In this document: positions 13,840 to 26,200 of the stretch, piece after piece
Numbering within the stretch: the stretch's first letter is position 1
Layout: the number at the start of each line of letters is the position of its first letter
Origin: Orthonyx spaldingii
Taxonomy: Eukaryota > Chordata > Aves > Passeriformes > Orthonychidae
DNA length: 64,000 nt
Assembly (NCBI GenBank): GCA_013397795.1
Contig: VZTJ01004171.1
Coordinates: 1,776,552 to 1,840,551, forward strand
Reading direction: 5' to 3'
Notes under the pieces: model-generated
What the model was told of the DNA's origin: nothing
Databases searched by the model: none
What the model saw: only the letters and a program-made list of their open reading frames with translations
Translations under genes and position numbers: made by a program

Positions 13840-14150
13840 TAAAGTCAGGAGTGAAAGGAGAGGAAGAGAGCGGGAGCTCTCTCACCTGCAGCATAAAGGT
13901 GCTTCAGCCAAGTGCGTGCCTGAAGAGCAACTTCTGCTTTTTTTTTCTTCTTCTTCTTTCTTTTGCAATCATTGCTCGCTTGACAGGCCCAGACGGAATT
14001 ACATCACTTCCTAAAACCCATCAAAGAGAGTCCATCTCCTGAAGAAATGCAGCTCAGATGCTCCCCGGCAGGAAGCAGGAAATGTAGATGTTCGGGTGCA
14101 GCGGGGAGCCTGCCAGAGCGCCCCTCGGGTGGGAGCGCTGCCGGGGCAGC
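13840..14150 (+). promoter_or_regulatory. TMEM154: Probable TMEM154 promoter and 5' UTR
   Basis: This is the segment just upstream of the signal-peptide exon. It contains a purine run with GAGAGGAAGAGAG (13857-13869), a TATA-like CATAAA at 13892-13897, a long T/C tract at 13938-13965 and an ETS-type CACTTCCT at 14005-14012. PU-box/ETS motifs would fit the leukocyte expression reported for mammalian TMEM154, but these are only short matches. An upstream ATG at 14047 lies out of frame with the main start. GC content rises only near 14060-14180, so this is not a strong CpG-island promoter. Confidence 0.4.
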
Positions 14151-14217
14151 ATGCGGAGCCCCGGGCTCATCACCCTGCTCTCTGCCCTGGCGCTGGCTGG
14201 AGGAGCTGCCGGCAATG
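14151..14217 (+). CDS. TMEM154: TMEM154 exon 1: start codon and signal peptide
   Basis: The ATG at 14151 has A at -3. It opens 22 codons plus one base, ending at a consensus donor (ATG|GTGAGTAAG, intron from 14218). The peptide has a short n-region with one Arg, a hydrophobic core LITLLSALALAGG, and small residues AAG before a probable cleavage site, which is a classic secretory signal. Human TMEM154 exon 1 likewise encodes a signal peptide ending in G-N. The single leftover base G joins AG of the next exon to make Glu23. Confidence 0.85.
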
Positions 14218-17200
14218 GTGAGTAAGGAAGCGCCTTTCGCCTGCCCAGGTGGGACCGCGTGTCTTGCCTGCAGCAATGGGACCAAGTTGGAGGGCAACAC
14301 CCTCCAAACTGAGCACTGGGAGGAGATCTGTGGGGACTTGCTCTCTGCTGCTTTTTGCCGTGTTTACCCTCTCTGTTTTCAGTTGCCTGTCGTTTTCAAA
14401 GCTTTGACTTTTTTTCGTTAGACCTATCCCCGAAGAGCAGCAAACAAATCCAACAATTCCTACATTTCCTAAACTGCAGGTGTGTAGAGAACCGGAGTTT
14501 CCATGTTGACCCATCAGGCATTTTGCTTCTAATTTTAGTTATTTGTTGAACTTTTTAAACCCCACACCCATACCATCAGTGTTTAATAGCAAAGTTAAAG
14601 GCAGAGCACTGTTTCTATTCAAAAGGTGACTGCTGATTTCCGCAGTCCCGGTGCACCGAAACTGGTTTAACAAACGAACAGCCGGTTCCGGAGACAAATA
14701 TTTTGAATTCTCAGCTGCAGAACAAAGTGGCCGGCACCGTGGACGTAGGTCCTGACCCTCTGAAGAAAAGAACCATGAGTGGAAAAGCAGCTTGTGAGAA
14801 AATACTGAGGCGCTGGGGTGTCGTTGCAGAGGCTCTCGCCTGTTTGCCGGGGTCACTGGCTCCACTGGCATTTTGGCAGCCAGTGACTGAACATGACAGG
14901 CAGCTCTTGTAGTGAAACCTTGCCAAGGTGGTGCTTATAAGCCTTTCGGTGTCAAACAAATCCCTGCCAAAGTGCCTCGGAAGGGACTAGAAGTGTTTGC
15001 TGCCTCCGTGCTGCTGTAGCGAGCAGGAACAGATATCACTGGACTTCTCCTCTTAATGTCCTAAAATGCACTGCTGGAATTGGTGGTTTAGTGTGGGCGC
15101 TTTTCCCCTGAAAAACAGTGCTATAAGCAGGATGTAGAGCTGGGCTGCAGGCTCCTGGAGTGCTGCTGAGCTGCTTGTGCTTACGAGACTTGCTTAACTG
15201 TAAGAGTGAACTAAGGGAGGTAAAAAAGGGTTTGGGTTTGGCTATGTTACTACAGCTCCTGCTGCATTGCAGACACGTTAGGAAAATATGCTGCAAGCAT
15301 TGAATGTAGCTCAGAATCTAAGTGGTCAGAGGAACAAAATCCTGCCTTGGGCAGAGTAAAACAGAGGTCCCAGGGAAACAGAGGAGTGCAATGAAGGCAA
15401 TGCAGAGTGATCAAGCTCCTGCTTCCTTGTCTGGTATGCAGGGTACTGAGAGCCACTGTTTCATCACCATGTCCCCGTGGGGGGGGGAGACCCTCAGTCT
15501 GACTCAGTGCCCCCCTGCCCTTCTCTGCAATGGGCATTCGGGGCTGCAGGAAGCCCCAGGCAGATGTCACGTACCAGGTGCCCCAACCCACTCCCCACTG
15601 CCTTCAGCGACTTCCTACCAGTAGGTCCACCTTTAAATTCTGGTTGATTTTGGAGTGGTTCCTCTTTGGGAGTGAGTCAGTCCTGCCAGAGCCCTCCCCA
15701 AGCCCTGTCAGCTCTGACTCTACGGAGCCAATCCACAGTCATAGGGGAAGGGGTGGAGAGCACCCACCTTTGCTCCCCGTACAAAGGCAGCTTTTGCTTT
15801 GCAACCAGCCCCAAAATTTACCTGGGAGCGTACTCTGTCTGCAAGGATGGGATGGGAAGTTGTGAACTTGAGCCTTGGGGGGGAAATTAAACTGGTGGGG
15901 GGAAAGTTTATGTAGGGCTTATGTACCCCACACGCACTGGTGGGTCAGGAACCCCTCCGCTGAGAGCAGCCTTCCAGGGAGATCCTTTGCTCTCACCCTT
16001 TTTTTGCTCATAGATCAACAGGGCAGGACCTTTAAGGGAGCTTTTGTACCTTTTGCCAGACACAGTCTTTACCTTTTAAGTGTTCTACTGTCTAGAGACC
16101 ATTTACAAAATAGGCAAACAGAGTATGATTAAATCTTGCAGTACAAACAGATTAAAGTCTTTATAAATCCTATTCCCATACCATGCCAGAGCCTCGTAAA
16201 AGCCTAGCCTTGCCATTTGGATTATGATTTATGGATGGTTTTCTCCCTGCTCTGCTACAATCCCTCTAATCCAGTACTCTAAGAGCATTCCTGAGGTCTC
16301 AGCTCTGAGTGCTGGCCTTCTCCCATCTCCATGCTGAGGGGACTTTGGGGTTTGCATCAGTTCCCTTCCCCTTGCTTTAATGCAGTCAGGAAGCCCTACG
16401 GGTAACAGTGTAGGGCATCACCTCTACTGTAGGGAATGGTACTCACTGCTCAGCCTTGCAGCAGCCCTGAAGACCTGCCTAGGTGTGTGTACTGACCCTA
16501 GTAACAAGCATTAAGACCCTTACTGTAGCTAATAGGAACAGGCTCTGACCCTTGAGTCATTTCCCAGGCTATGCCATCTCCCACTGTGTTCGGTGAAACA
16601 CGTGGGAAATTGCAGCGTAAATGGTCTGACATGGGGAGCAAGAAAATGTGTAAGGGAGAGGAACAGTAAAACATGTAAGATCGCCAAAAGGAAGAGCTGG
16701 GGTAGTTGCAGTTAGTGCTTTATTTTATCTGTGTGTCTGTGCTATTGTTTTGAATTGTCATTCAAAGAAACACTGCTATCAAAGATCCAGATGTTCGGCA
16801 GCTTGTACCTCGAGCACAGGCAGTGACTCTCTCCTTGGAAGAGAATTGCCTTTTAGGTTACCTCCCCTGCAAAGCCAAGGTCTCTAAGGGAGCAATAGTT
16901 TTGACCTGTTCCCCCCTAGAGTAATGAACTGAAAATGGGTTTGAACCCATTACAGTCACCTGTTAGAAAACCAAAATTTTCTAGCAAAACAGCAATGTAA
17001 GAAATGAGGACTTGCTACATATTCTCTTTCCAAAGTGCAGTGCCTTAAAAAGCAGATGAAAAATCCTTTCTACTGAACACATCAATTTCTCCTATGTTTT
17101 TACTACCATTCCTCCCTTTTATCCACAGACACAAACATTCACTGTGCTTTACTCAAGTGCTTCAGGGACATTTCAGAAAATCTCTCATTTACACCAACAA

Positions 17201-20200
17201 GATTGTATACAAATTTTCAGTCAGTGACACCAGTCCCTTTTCCCTCAAGAGATTTAATGATAGCTAGAAAGCCTCCAGAGCTTTTGAATCTTTAATTTCA
17301 GGGTCCTCCTGAGAGCAAGGAGCACGGAGAGATTTGCATCACAGTGAGGTCGCACGGGTATCACAGATGCAGAGCTAGAAGACCATCAGATTAAGTAGAA
17401 GCAACTAAATGCATAAATTGGTCTGGAAAGCCTTTTTGAGAAATAACACTACAGGTTCACAGTTTGACTCTAAGATGTGTGACTGAATTTGCAACACTGG
17501 CTGTTAATGTAGCACTTCAGCAGGATAGAAGTAGATAGTGAGGAAAAGCAGTTTCCATCTTGTACAAATGAGCTTAAACAGTCGTTTCCTCTTTCAGGTT
17601 ATACCTAGATAACGCTTTCTAAGCACCTCGTTTTAATAGGATCTTGTCTACAGATTAGCCACCCTGAAATGCTTGTGCTCCCTCATCAGAAGAGCATATG
17701 CTCCCAACAGCTAGCCTGCAGGCTTTTAAGGATTCCTCTTCCAGCCAGACTGACAGGCAAGACCTGCCACAACAGGCAGCCGGGCAAGCCCTGGCCGTGG
17801 CAAGGAACAGCCCTTCTTACAGCAACCTGACATGTGGGGAGAGGAACAGTGCAGGGATGAGCCAAGCAATATACGAGAGGGTCATGGAGACCACGTGGAG
17901 TGGTATGACTATACCACCGAAGGAATGTGAGTATGGAGCAGAATGATACAGGATATGGCATCTTTATTCCAGCCTTGTAGCCTTTTCTTGTTCTGTCAGC
18001 TTTCCTTTCGCTGTATTTTTATAGCTTATGGGAAAGTTTGGAGAAACAAAAATTTTTCTTTCAAACTAGTAAGTGTGGCTATCCCACTGACATAGCTCTT
18101 GTTTTTTCTCTATCTCATTGCTTTTCCTTCTGTCAGTAGGCACTAGAGTGTAATTTGAAAAATTCCCTTGAGACTCCAGTCCTTGAGTCTGATGGCAAGG
18201 CAGCAGAGAGACTGATGGTTCTACGACAGAACTGAATGTGCTGACTGCCAGCTATTTTGCTGTGCTATTTTTCTTTGCCTTGATCCAAGTGAATTCAGAA
18301 ACCTGTTTGCCTGCTTACTTCATGAGGAAGCCCATACCACCACCTCTGAGTGCTGCAGCACAAACCTCAGAGGAAGAAATGCTGCAACAACAGAAATGTT
18401 GTTTGTTTCATTGAGTTTTTTGGACTCCAGTCTGTAAAACCGCTTGGTGTATTCAACTGCCTCTGTCTCCCATGAAAAGCAGGTTTGGGAGCACCTCCAA
18501 AACTCAAGCAAAGTCCACCAGTGATCTAAACATGTTTTTAAAGTAGAAAATATTGAGTAATACCTTGTACCATGCATACAGGGACATAGCTTTTTCATAA
18601 TTTGTAAGAACTCTTAATTGAACCTTTTATGAGATGCTGCTGGTGCTTGCTCAAGCATTTTGGTCCCTTGAGTACTAGATCTGCTAATACCTCAATTGTG
18701 GAAACCTGAGAACTTCCTGACTTCCAGCTCCAGCTTCTTTGCTTCTAGTTCCAGCTGTGCCCACCTTCCCATCAGGGTGGGATGCAGATGCATGCCAGCC
18801 CCTCTCCCTTCTGCTCTTGAAAACATGGAAAGTGGCAATACAAGCTGGCCTGAAGCTGTGGTGTGTTCCCATCCACTTCCCTTAACATGGGAAGAAGTCA
18901 GCAGCATTCATGCGCCAGGTGGTCCAGACAAAGGTGAAGCCGATGTGGTTGTTGTATGAGCATTTTCTCCTTGGACAAGATGTGCAGACGGATGGGTATG
19001 GATGTTGGACTGTAGCAAACAGCATGAAGCTGAGCTCAACAAGAGAAAGGGCACAGGCTTTGCAAAGTCAAGAAGGTATCTATATGGTCCCACGTGACTT
19101 GCTCGTTGTTGCACTCCATTGGCATTGCTTTTCCATCCTGAATGTCATGCTGTGTTGTAGTCAGATTGCCATTTGCAGGGAGCTAGTAGGTCTCTGCAAG
19201 ATGAAACCCCAGCACAGCTGACAAGACAGCTCATAGTATGAATTATCACTGCAAATCTGCCATGGAGAAAATGTTTGAACAGCACCTCACAAAATCTCCA
19301 ACTTTCAGATGCTCTTCCATCCTGCTCCAAACCTTGTAATGCTCAGCTTTCATTCACCCTACAAAACAGCCACTGGGTCCAGCTGCAACACAACCCACTT
19401 GCTATTTTGAGCACTTTAAATTGAAACATAGCAACTGTTATGAAAAATAGCAACTATTTTGAGGTCAACCACGTGTGTCTCATGTGGCCTGGGTGGGTGG
19501 CTGTGGCAGGCACTACAGCTGTACTGGGAGGCCTGAGCCCAACTCTGCCTTCTGGACTGGAGGTACAAATCCTTCCCTGGTGCAAGCCATCGGGCCAACC
19601 CAGGTGCAGGTTGTGCTTTCCTACTGTGTAAAAAGGGTTATGTGTGGGTGGTCTGAGAGTGAGAGCAACTGCTGGGTGACAGGTGAGGCATCCCTTGAGG
19701 CCGAGCTCAGCTCCTCAGAGATGACCGGGGAGAGGGATGCGATGAGGCAGCAGGTAAAATGCAGAAAATTGCAAGGTAAAATTGCAAGAACATTGTGCAA
19801 TTGGCTGCCCTTCTGCTGAAAGATGTATTTAATTCAGTCAGAGAAAAGATCTCTGTAAAAGGAAATGGTGTTCCCAGAGAGATGCTGTTTTGTTCCTGAA
19901 ATTATGCAAAGTGAACAAAAATATGTGGCAGCAAGGTCACTCCCTGTGATTTGCCATTTTCTTTGCCTAGAGATTAGAAAAGGTAATTCTATTTCACACA
20001 GAGACAAATGATTTGAAGTCTGCTTCATAGTTCAAAACCAGGCAAAGTAGCAGAGATACTGGAAAAGTCTCTCGGAAATCAAGCACAGCATACTCTGCAG
20101 CTGAAAGTTTATCACTGCAGTTAATGAGGTGTGACTGTTTGCTTTGCTTTAAAGCCACACCATGCTTTAGACATTTGAAAAATCCATTTTAGCTCTACGA

Positions 20201-23200
20201 GTAAATGAAAAATAAGGTATTTTCTCCACACCCTTTCCCTATTTTAAGCAACAGGCTTGTCCTTCTCAATATATCAAATGTGGCAGGCAATGGGTTTCAA
20301 GGGCGATGGTTAGAGGAGGAAAATGCAGCAAGGTCATCGAAGAGGTTCAGTGAGGCTGCAGTGGGCCATCAGCTCTGCCTGTGGCACAGTCCATCATGCC
20401 ACAGTATGCAGCACAGACATCTCTAACGCTGCCTCGCTGCTCTGCACAACAGCAATTGAAATGGAGTGGCTGCAGGCACTGGGAACTACAAACTGCCTTG
20501 GCAAAGAAAAGCCAAATGGCCAAATTGGTAAGGGAGAGGAGCTCTCCCTCCTGTCCTCTGTGATAAGATTAAGGACAGCCAGCAGATCACAGGAAGGGGT
20601 GGAGCAGCACACACCTGGGGGCTTATTACCTGCAGTGGAGGCACAGATAGTGTTTTGCTCGACTGAAATACTAAATACAGAAGGGACAGAGAGACAGACT
20701 ATTGATACAAAGGGCTTTGACACAGAAGAACTATCATTTTCATTGTCCTGTTGTGGTGCGGGAATCTGGTGACCTTCACAGTATTACATTAAGTATTCAA
20801 ATTCTTTCCTATCTTTTAGGAAAGGATGAAACAATCAGATACCTGTGTGATATGTGCAGCATAAAAATCTAGATAAAACACTGCTGTCACACTCAAATAA
20901 TTTTATTCATTTGAAATTGAGTTTCCTTGAATACAGGCTCATGAAATACTCATCTCCTCTTTGAGACAAATCTGGTGGGAGAGGAAATGCTGCAGTGTGG
21001 ATTAAGCAAGAGATAGCGCTCTAATCCCAGTTTTTCTCTCTCACTTGGCATCCCTGGGACGGACAGCATCCCTGTCCTTCTGATTTCTCATTTGCAAAAT
21101 GGAGATGATAACTGCTCATCTCTCAGGGCCATTATGAAGATTAATGTGTTTACAAAAGCATTTAAAATGCTAAGTACTTTTGGTTCCAGTCCTGTGAGAT
21201 TGGAAATGCCAGCACTGAGGTGCTGAAAACCTTAAGCGCTTGCTAACTCTAGTGAAAACTCTGGCTGCCCAGCACTTTACAAGAACGAGGAGAAACCTGT
21301 AATTGCGAAAGTCATGAAATCCCATCCTGCTTTGTTGCATAAAATGAGATGTGTGTCATGCCAGAGTTGTATCTGAAAGGGCAGATAACACAAACCCCCC
21401 ATCATTTAATTTCATGCTAAGAAAACTATTGAAGGCTTTGTTGTTGTAATTTATCTAAAGACTGATTCTTGCACCTTTGGCTACAACATGAATTTTGGCA
21501 TCAGTATAGAATACAGTATCAGCCCAGAATTTGTTGTACTTCTTTTAAGCTTTTAAACTCTGTGACAGTCAATAGACTCTTACCTAGACACACAAAAAGC
21601 ACTTGTTTCACTATTACAAACACAGCCAATTTCAGCCACTTTTCTTGCAAAATGCATGATAAATGAAACCAGAACTGAGATCAAAGTTCAAAACACCCAG
21701 TCTTAGCACTTATGAAGAATACCCAGCACTGATGTTTTGCCACATACTCCTTCAGTTAGCCCATAGGATCAGAGGAACAGTTATTTGGATCTGTATCCAG
21801 TAATTCCCCGTGTTACTACCACCTCTTCTAGTCTGTGCAGAAGTGGAAGTCAGCAGCTTTTGCATTCTTCAGACTTCCTTTCACCAATTCTGTTTTTCAT
21901 AGTGAGACAAAATTAACAAATTTGAAAAAGGCACAGAAATAGGGAGATGAGTGAATCAAAGAAATTGGTGAACCAGGGATAATGGTGTCCCTGAAGGCAG
22001 TACCTAACTCCTTGGGTAAGGGGAGGGACATATGTGCCAAGACTGAGACGCAAAACAGGCTGGTGTGGTTTACTGAGAAGCAGAATAATTTCACATGTGA
22101 GCAAGACCGGATGCCAACCTGCAGGAAAAGAAGTCTGTTTGTGCAAGGCAGCTGTGTGCAGACCCATGACACATGCTGACGTGTCCCAGTAAAAGTTCGC
22201 TGAAGAACGTGGTCATGACTGGTAAGATTTTGTGACAAATTTGAGATCTAATCTGATGCCCAAGACTTCAAATCTGTGTGTATGGGACATCTGCTGTTTT
22301 TTGGGGATTTTTTTAATACATCAAATGGGAAGTAAATACTAAAGCTGTATGCTGTGACTCACTGATAATACTAATGAAACCCTTAAAATGTTGTTATCAT
22401 ATATTTGACAGAGCCTGGAAATGATGGATCAGGAGATGGATCGATGATATTACCCACTTTCACAGCAACACATCTTCCTGCTATGGGTCCTTCGACCGTG
22501 GATGATCATGAGCCAGTACTTGCAACTGCAAGCAGTACTGAAAGCAGCTTTGAAACACAGAGTTCTCCAAGTACTGAACTGAATGCTGTGAATGATGAGG
22601 ACAGCCTAGAAGCAGCAGAACAGTCTATGTTGATATATGTTGTCCCTGTGGCGCTGCTGGTCCTGCTGATTTTGTTGATCACATTTTTTGTAATGCGTCA
22701 TAAAAGGAAAAAGTCCAAGCAAGGTAAATTTGTCTTCTTCTGCATCAAAAGGCTATTTTTAGGATCTGTTCAGATTAACAGAACATTATTTGGAGCATGG
22801 GATGCCACATTTAGGATGCCCTTCCCTCATTGTAGTTACAACTACAGCCAGCCTCCCCGGGCAGCAGTACCTGGTCACACCCCTCTCCTTGGGCAGGAGT
22901 TATTTCTGCTTCTTGGCACCTCCTGTTCATGCTGCCACACCCATGGGAGCCCTGGCACCAATTTCTGACTCCTGGAAGTGCTGAGAATGCTCAGGGATGT
23001 AACTGTGGCTGCAAATACTTTTTCTGTCTTCATGCTCAACAACTTTATGCAAGGTGAAAGTAATGCTTCTATTGCCCATAGTGCCCACAGTGCAGGTGAA
23101 GCTGCTTGGAGCTTCAATAAAATAAGAACAAGCAAAACCATATTAAGGGATCCTGATTCCATAGGGTGGTGGCTGCTATGAAGACATCACAGCAAATGAG

Positions 23201-26200
23201 CTAGGTCAGACTGCCAGGGTGCTGCAGTAGGGTGAGCAATGCTTCAGGAAGGTGCTGTGATCTGTTAACAAAGGAATTGGTAACTTCAAGTGTCAAGCCA
23301 CAGAAAACAAACTGAGGTGTCATGTTAAAACCACTTAGTTAATAAGTGAAAGTCTGAAATGGTCGCATCACTGTCCCTACATGGACAGAGTGCTGCTGTA
23401 AACTCATCAGCCAATGCAATGCATTCAACACAGATTTTAAGTCAAGTTTTCAGGGCATTTTTAGGCTGCTTTTGCCTGATCACTGGGTTTCCCTCTAACA
23501 AACTCTGAATTCACAACCAGGCACCCAGTTGCCTACCTGTTTCTGGACGATTGAAATGCAGGTACACTCTTCAGAGGGTTAGGAAATATGGTGCCTTTCA
23601 GGAACACCATCCCGGGATCTCATGCCCTGTGCCAACTGCTTCGACCTTGAATTTTGAGCATCTTCAAGGGGCAGATGGCTCTGTAGTTCTGGGATGGCTC
23701 TGCAGTCTGGGAATGTGCTGAAACAACTGGGATGTATCACCCAGTGGCAACAATGAATTAAAAATAAGGTGATTTAAGACAGGTTTTTCAGTCACTTGAT
23801 TCCTGGAGGTGAAGATATTTATCAGAATTATGTCTGTGACACCATTTCCCCCCCCATTTTTACTTTGTCTTGGAGTCATAAATAGCATTGGATCCCTTTT
23901 GACATCTGGCTGGCTAGTTCAGCTTCCTTTGCCTAACTGAGATCTAATCTGCCATGCAGTCCAACTCACCCCCGCCCTTATTTCCATGACTGGCTCCCAC
24001 AGTCTCCAGACAGAGCTGGATTGCCTGAGTGTAATCTGTAGCAAAATATCCCAATGCTTCCAGTAAACAATATTTTTTGCAGAAGTAGTTCCTTTTCAGG
24101 ATACCATTTCCCTCACCACGTCTGTTTTGCACAGGGAAGTGTGCATCTGCCCTGTCCTGCCCACTGTAACACCAACACTGGGCTTCCTCCCAGCGTGGCT
24201 GAGCTAATAATGAGCTGGTTTTAGATTCGAAACGAGGGGTTCCTCTGAAAATTACAAGCGAGATAAGATATTTTGTCTTTCATCTGCAATTTAGTTTTTA
24301 TGCCTTTTGAAAATGCAGCCTGTTTTACTTGACCCTATTCAAGGCTTGCATGCAGTCTGGACACTGTAAACACAATGGGGTATATATCATGCAGAACTAT
24401 GAACACCAGCTTTCTTCTTTTCCAGATGAGCTGGGAAGTGAAAACGTGAAAAGGTAAATTTTATGAATGTAATTATTTTTTAAAAAATTTCTTTTACTCT
24501 AACCTTTGTCTCCTTCACTGCCTCTTTTAATTTCACTATATACGAAACACCATTACCTTTTGCCATCAATTGAACCAGCTATCTCAACAAGTGGCTGAAG
24601 TGTGACTTCAGTACCTGGCTGAAGGTGTAAGACTAGAGCAGGAGAACAAGAGTTAGTGGTGACTGAGGCAAGGGCTGCCCCACAGACACCCACAGTCCAC
24701 AGCCCTCGCTGCGCCTGCTCTTAGGCACCTCCTGGTCCATCAGCCACAAGAGGTACAAGGTGCCCTGTGAGCAAAGGGGATCAGTTCCCAGGCTCATCAC
24801 AGGCTTTTGCTATTCAGAATAAGCTCTGTGTCTTGCTCCCCTGTTTTTCAAGTTTGTCTTCTTACTCAGAGGTGAGGCAGAAAGGCTTGCCTGGCTGCCA
24901 GGGGGGAGCAATGCCTTAGCTGCTTGGAAAACAAGACAGAAGTTGTGTGGCTCTTATCCGAGAGATAATTTTTATTGTTACCTTTTATTGAGCTCCATCT
25001 TGCTAATCAATGTTGAAAGTTTATGAATTGGCTCTATGACGGAAAAAAAAAGGATTTTTTGCTAAAAATATTTTTTCTATCATATGACTGCAGGAATGAT
25101 AAGCAAAAGGAAGCTAAGCAGAGACATTTAAATAAATGCAGCTACTCCACTCATGACCTTTCCTTTTGAAGTCACTGCAAATGTCAGTCACAGCTATGAT
25201 GAAACTTCAGGCCTTCAGCTTTTAACACTGGAGCAATGGTACTTCTGTCATGTGTTCCAGGAGGGCAGGGACAAACTATCTTTTTTTTTAGTTTTCTATT
25301 TACAGTACAGACAGTTTTCAAGAAGCTGCAATGACCCTGTGCTCTGGCATGCCCCTGGCTGCACTGTTTGAGTCCCTCTGCGTGTTATGTCTCAGCTGGC
25401 CCTACCTCTGCCCAGGACTGGCATCTCAGTGCCACTCCCTCGCATCTGTTTGTGGCCCCTTGGTTCACACCCATTGGGCTGACATCTTCTCAGATTACTG
25501 GGCTAGGATGGCTTTCCAGAGTTAATACATGTGTCTGGAATTACAAGAGAGTCATACAAAATCACTACATCGTAAGTTGTTTGAATCAAGCATTTTGTGT
25601 AATGCTTTTTTTCCCTCCGTCTCTTCTCTCAAGTCCTATTTTTGAAGAAGACACACCCTCTGTCATGGAAATAGAAATGGAAGAGCTTGATAAATGGATG
25701 AACAGCATGAACAAAAATGGTACACGATAACCCTCTACTCCATCCTCCCTCTCTTGCCTGCTGACATAGATCCCACGCATAGAAAATCAATGGAAGGTGT
25801 TTTGTATGCGTATCACTGCTTTTCCTACAACATTTTTAGTTGTGCTATTGACTCCCTCCTACTAAAATAACGGAACAAATGTCAGGGGTAGAATTTTTCA
25901 GAGGAGTATTTTAGTTTGTGTGGGAGTTTATTTTTAATATATGATGGAATCTCATAAATGTTTTCAGTTTCCAGTAGACATTTCTATTAAACACAGTTAT
26001 AGCTGTGAATATTATTTATATTTTTAAATACTTATTTTTAATGCTAAATACTAGTTTCTCTGAAGCATGTAGTCCTTTCAGTCTCCAGAATTTCTACGGT
26101 TTTGTGCTCTACATTGAAGTATTGTAGAAGAAATATGCATTTGCTCATAGTTCAGACCACCATTTATTTAAAATTGCTGCCAGGAACCTATGAATACGTC

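Noticed and set aside
20323..20772. 149-codon open frame in TMEM154 intron 1
   Set aside because: No acceptor matching the phase of exon 1 and no recognisable domain; it lies near the MIR fossil and is probably chance.
25153..25525. Open frames just upstream of TMEM154 exon 4
   Set aside because: They overlap intron sequence bounded by well-supported splice sites and share no homology.
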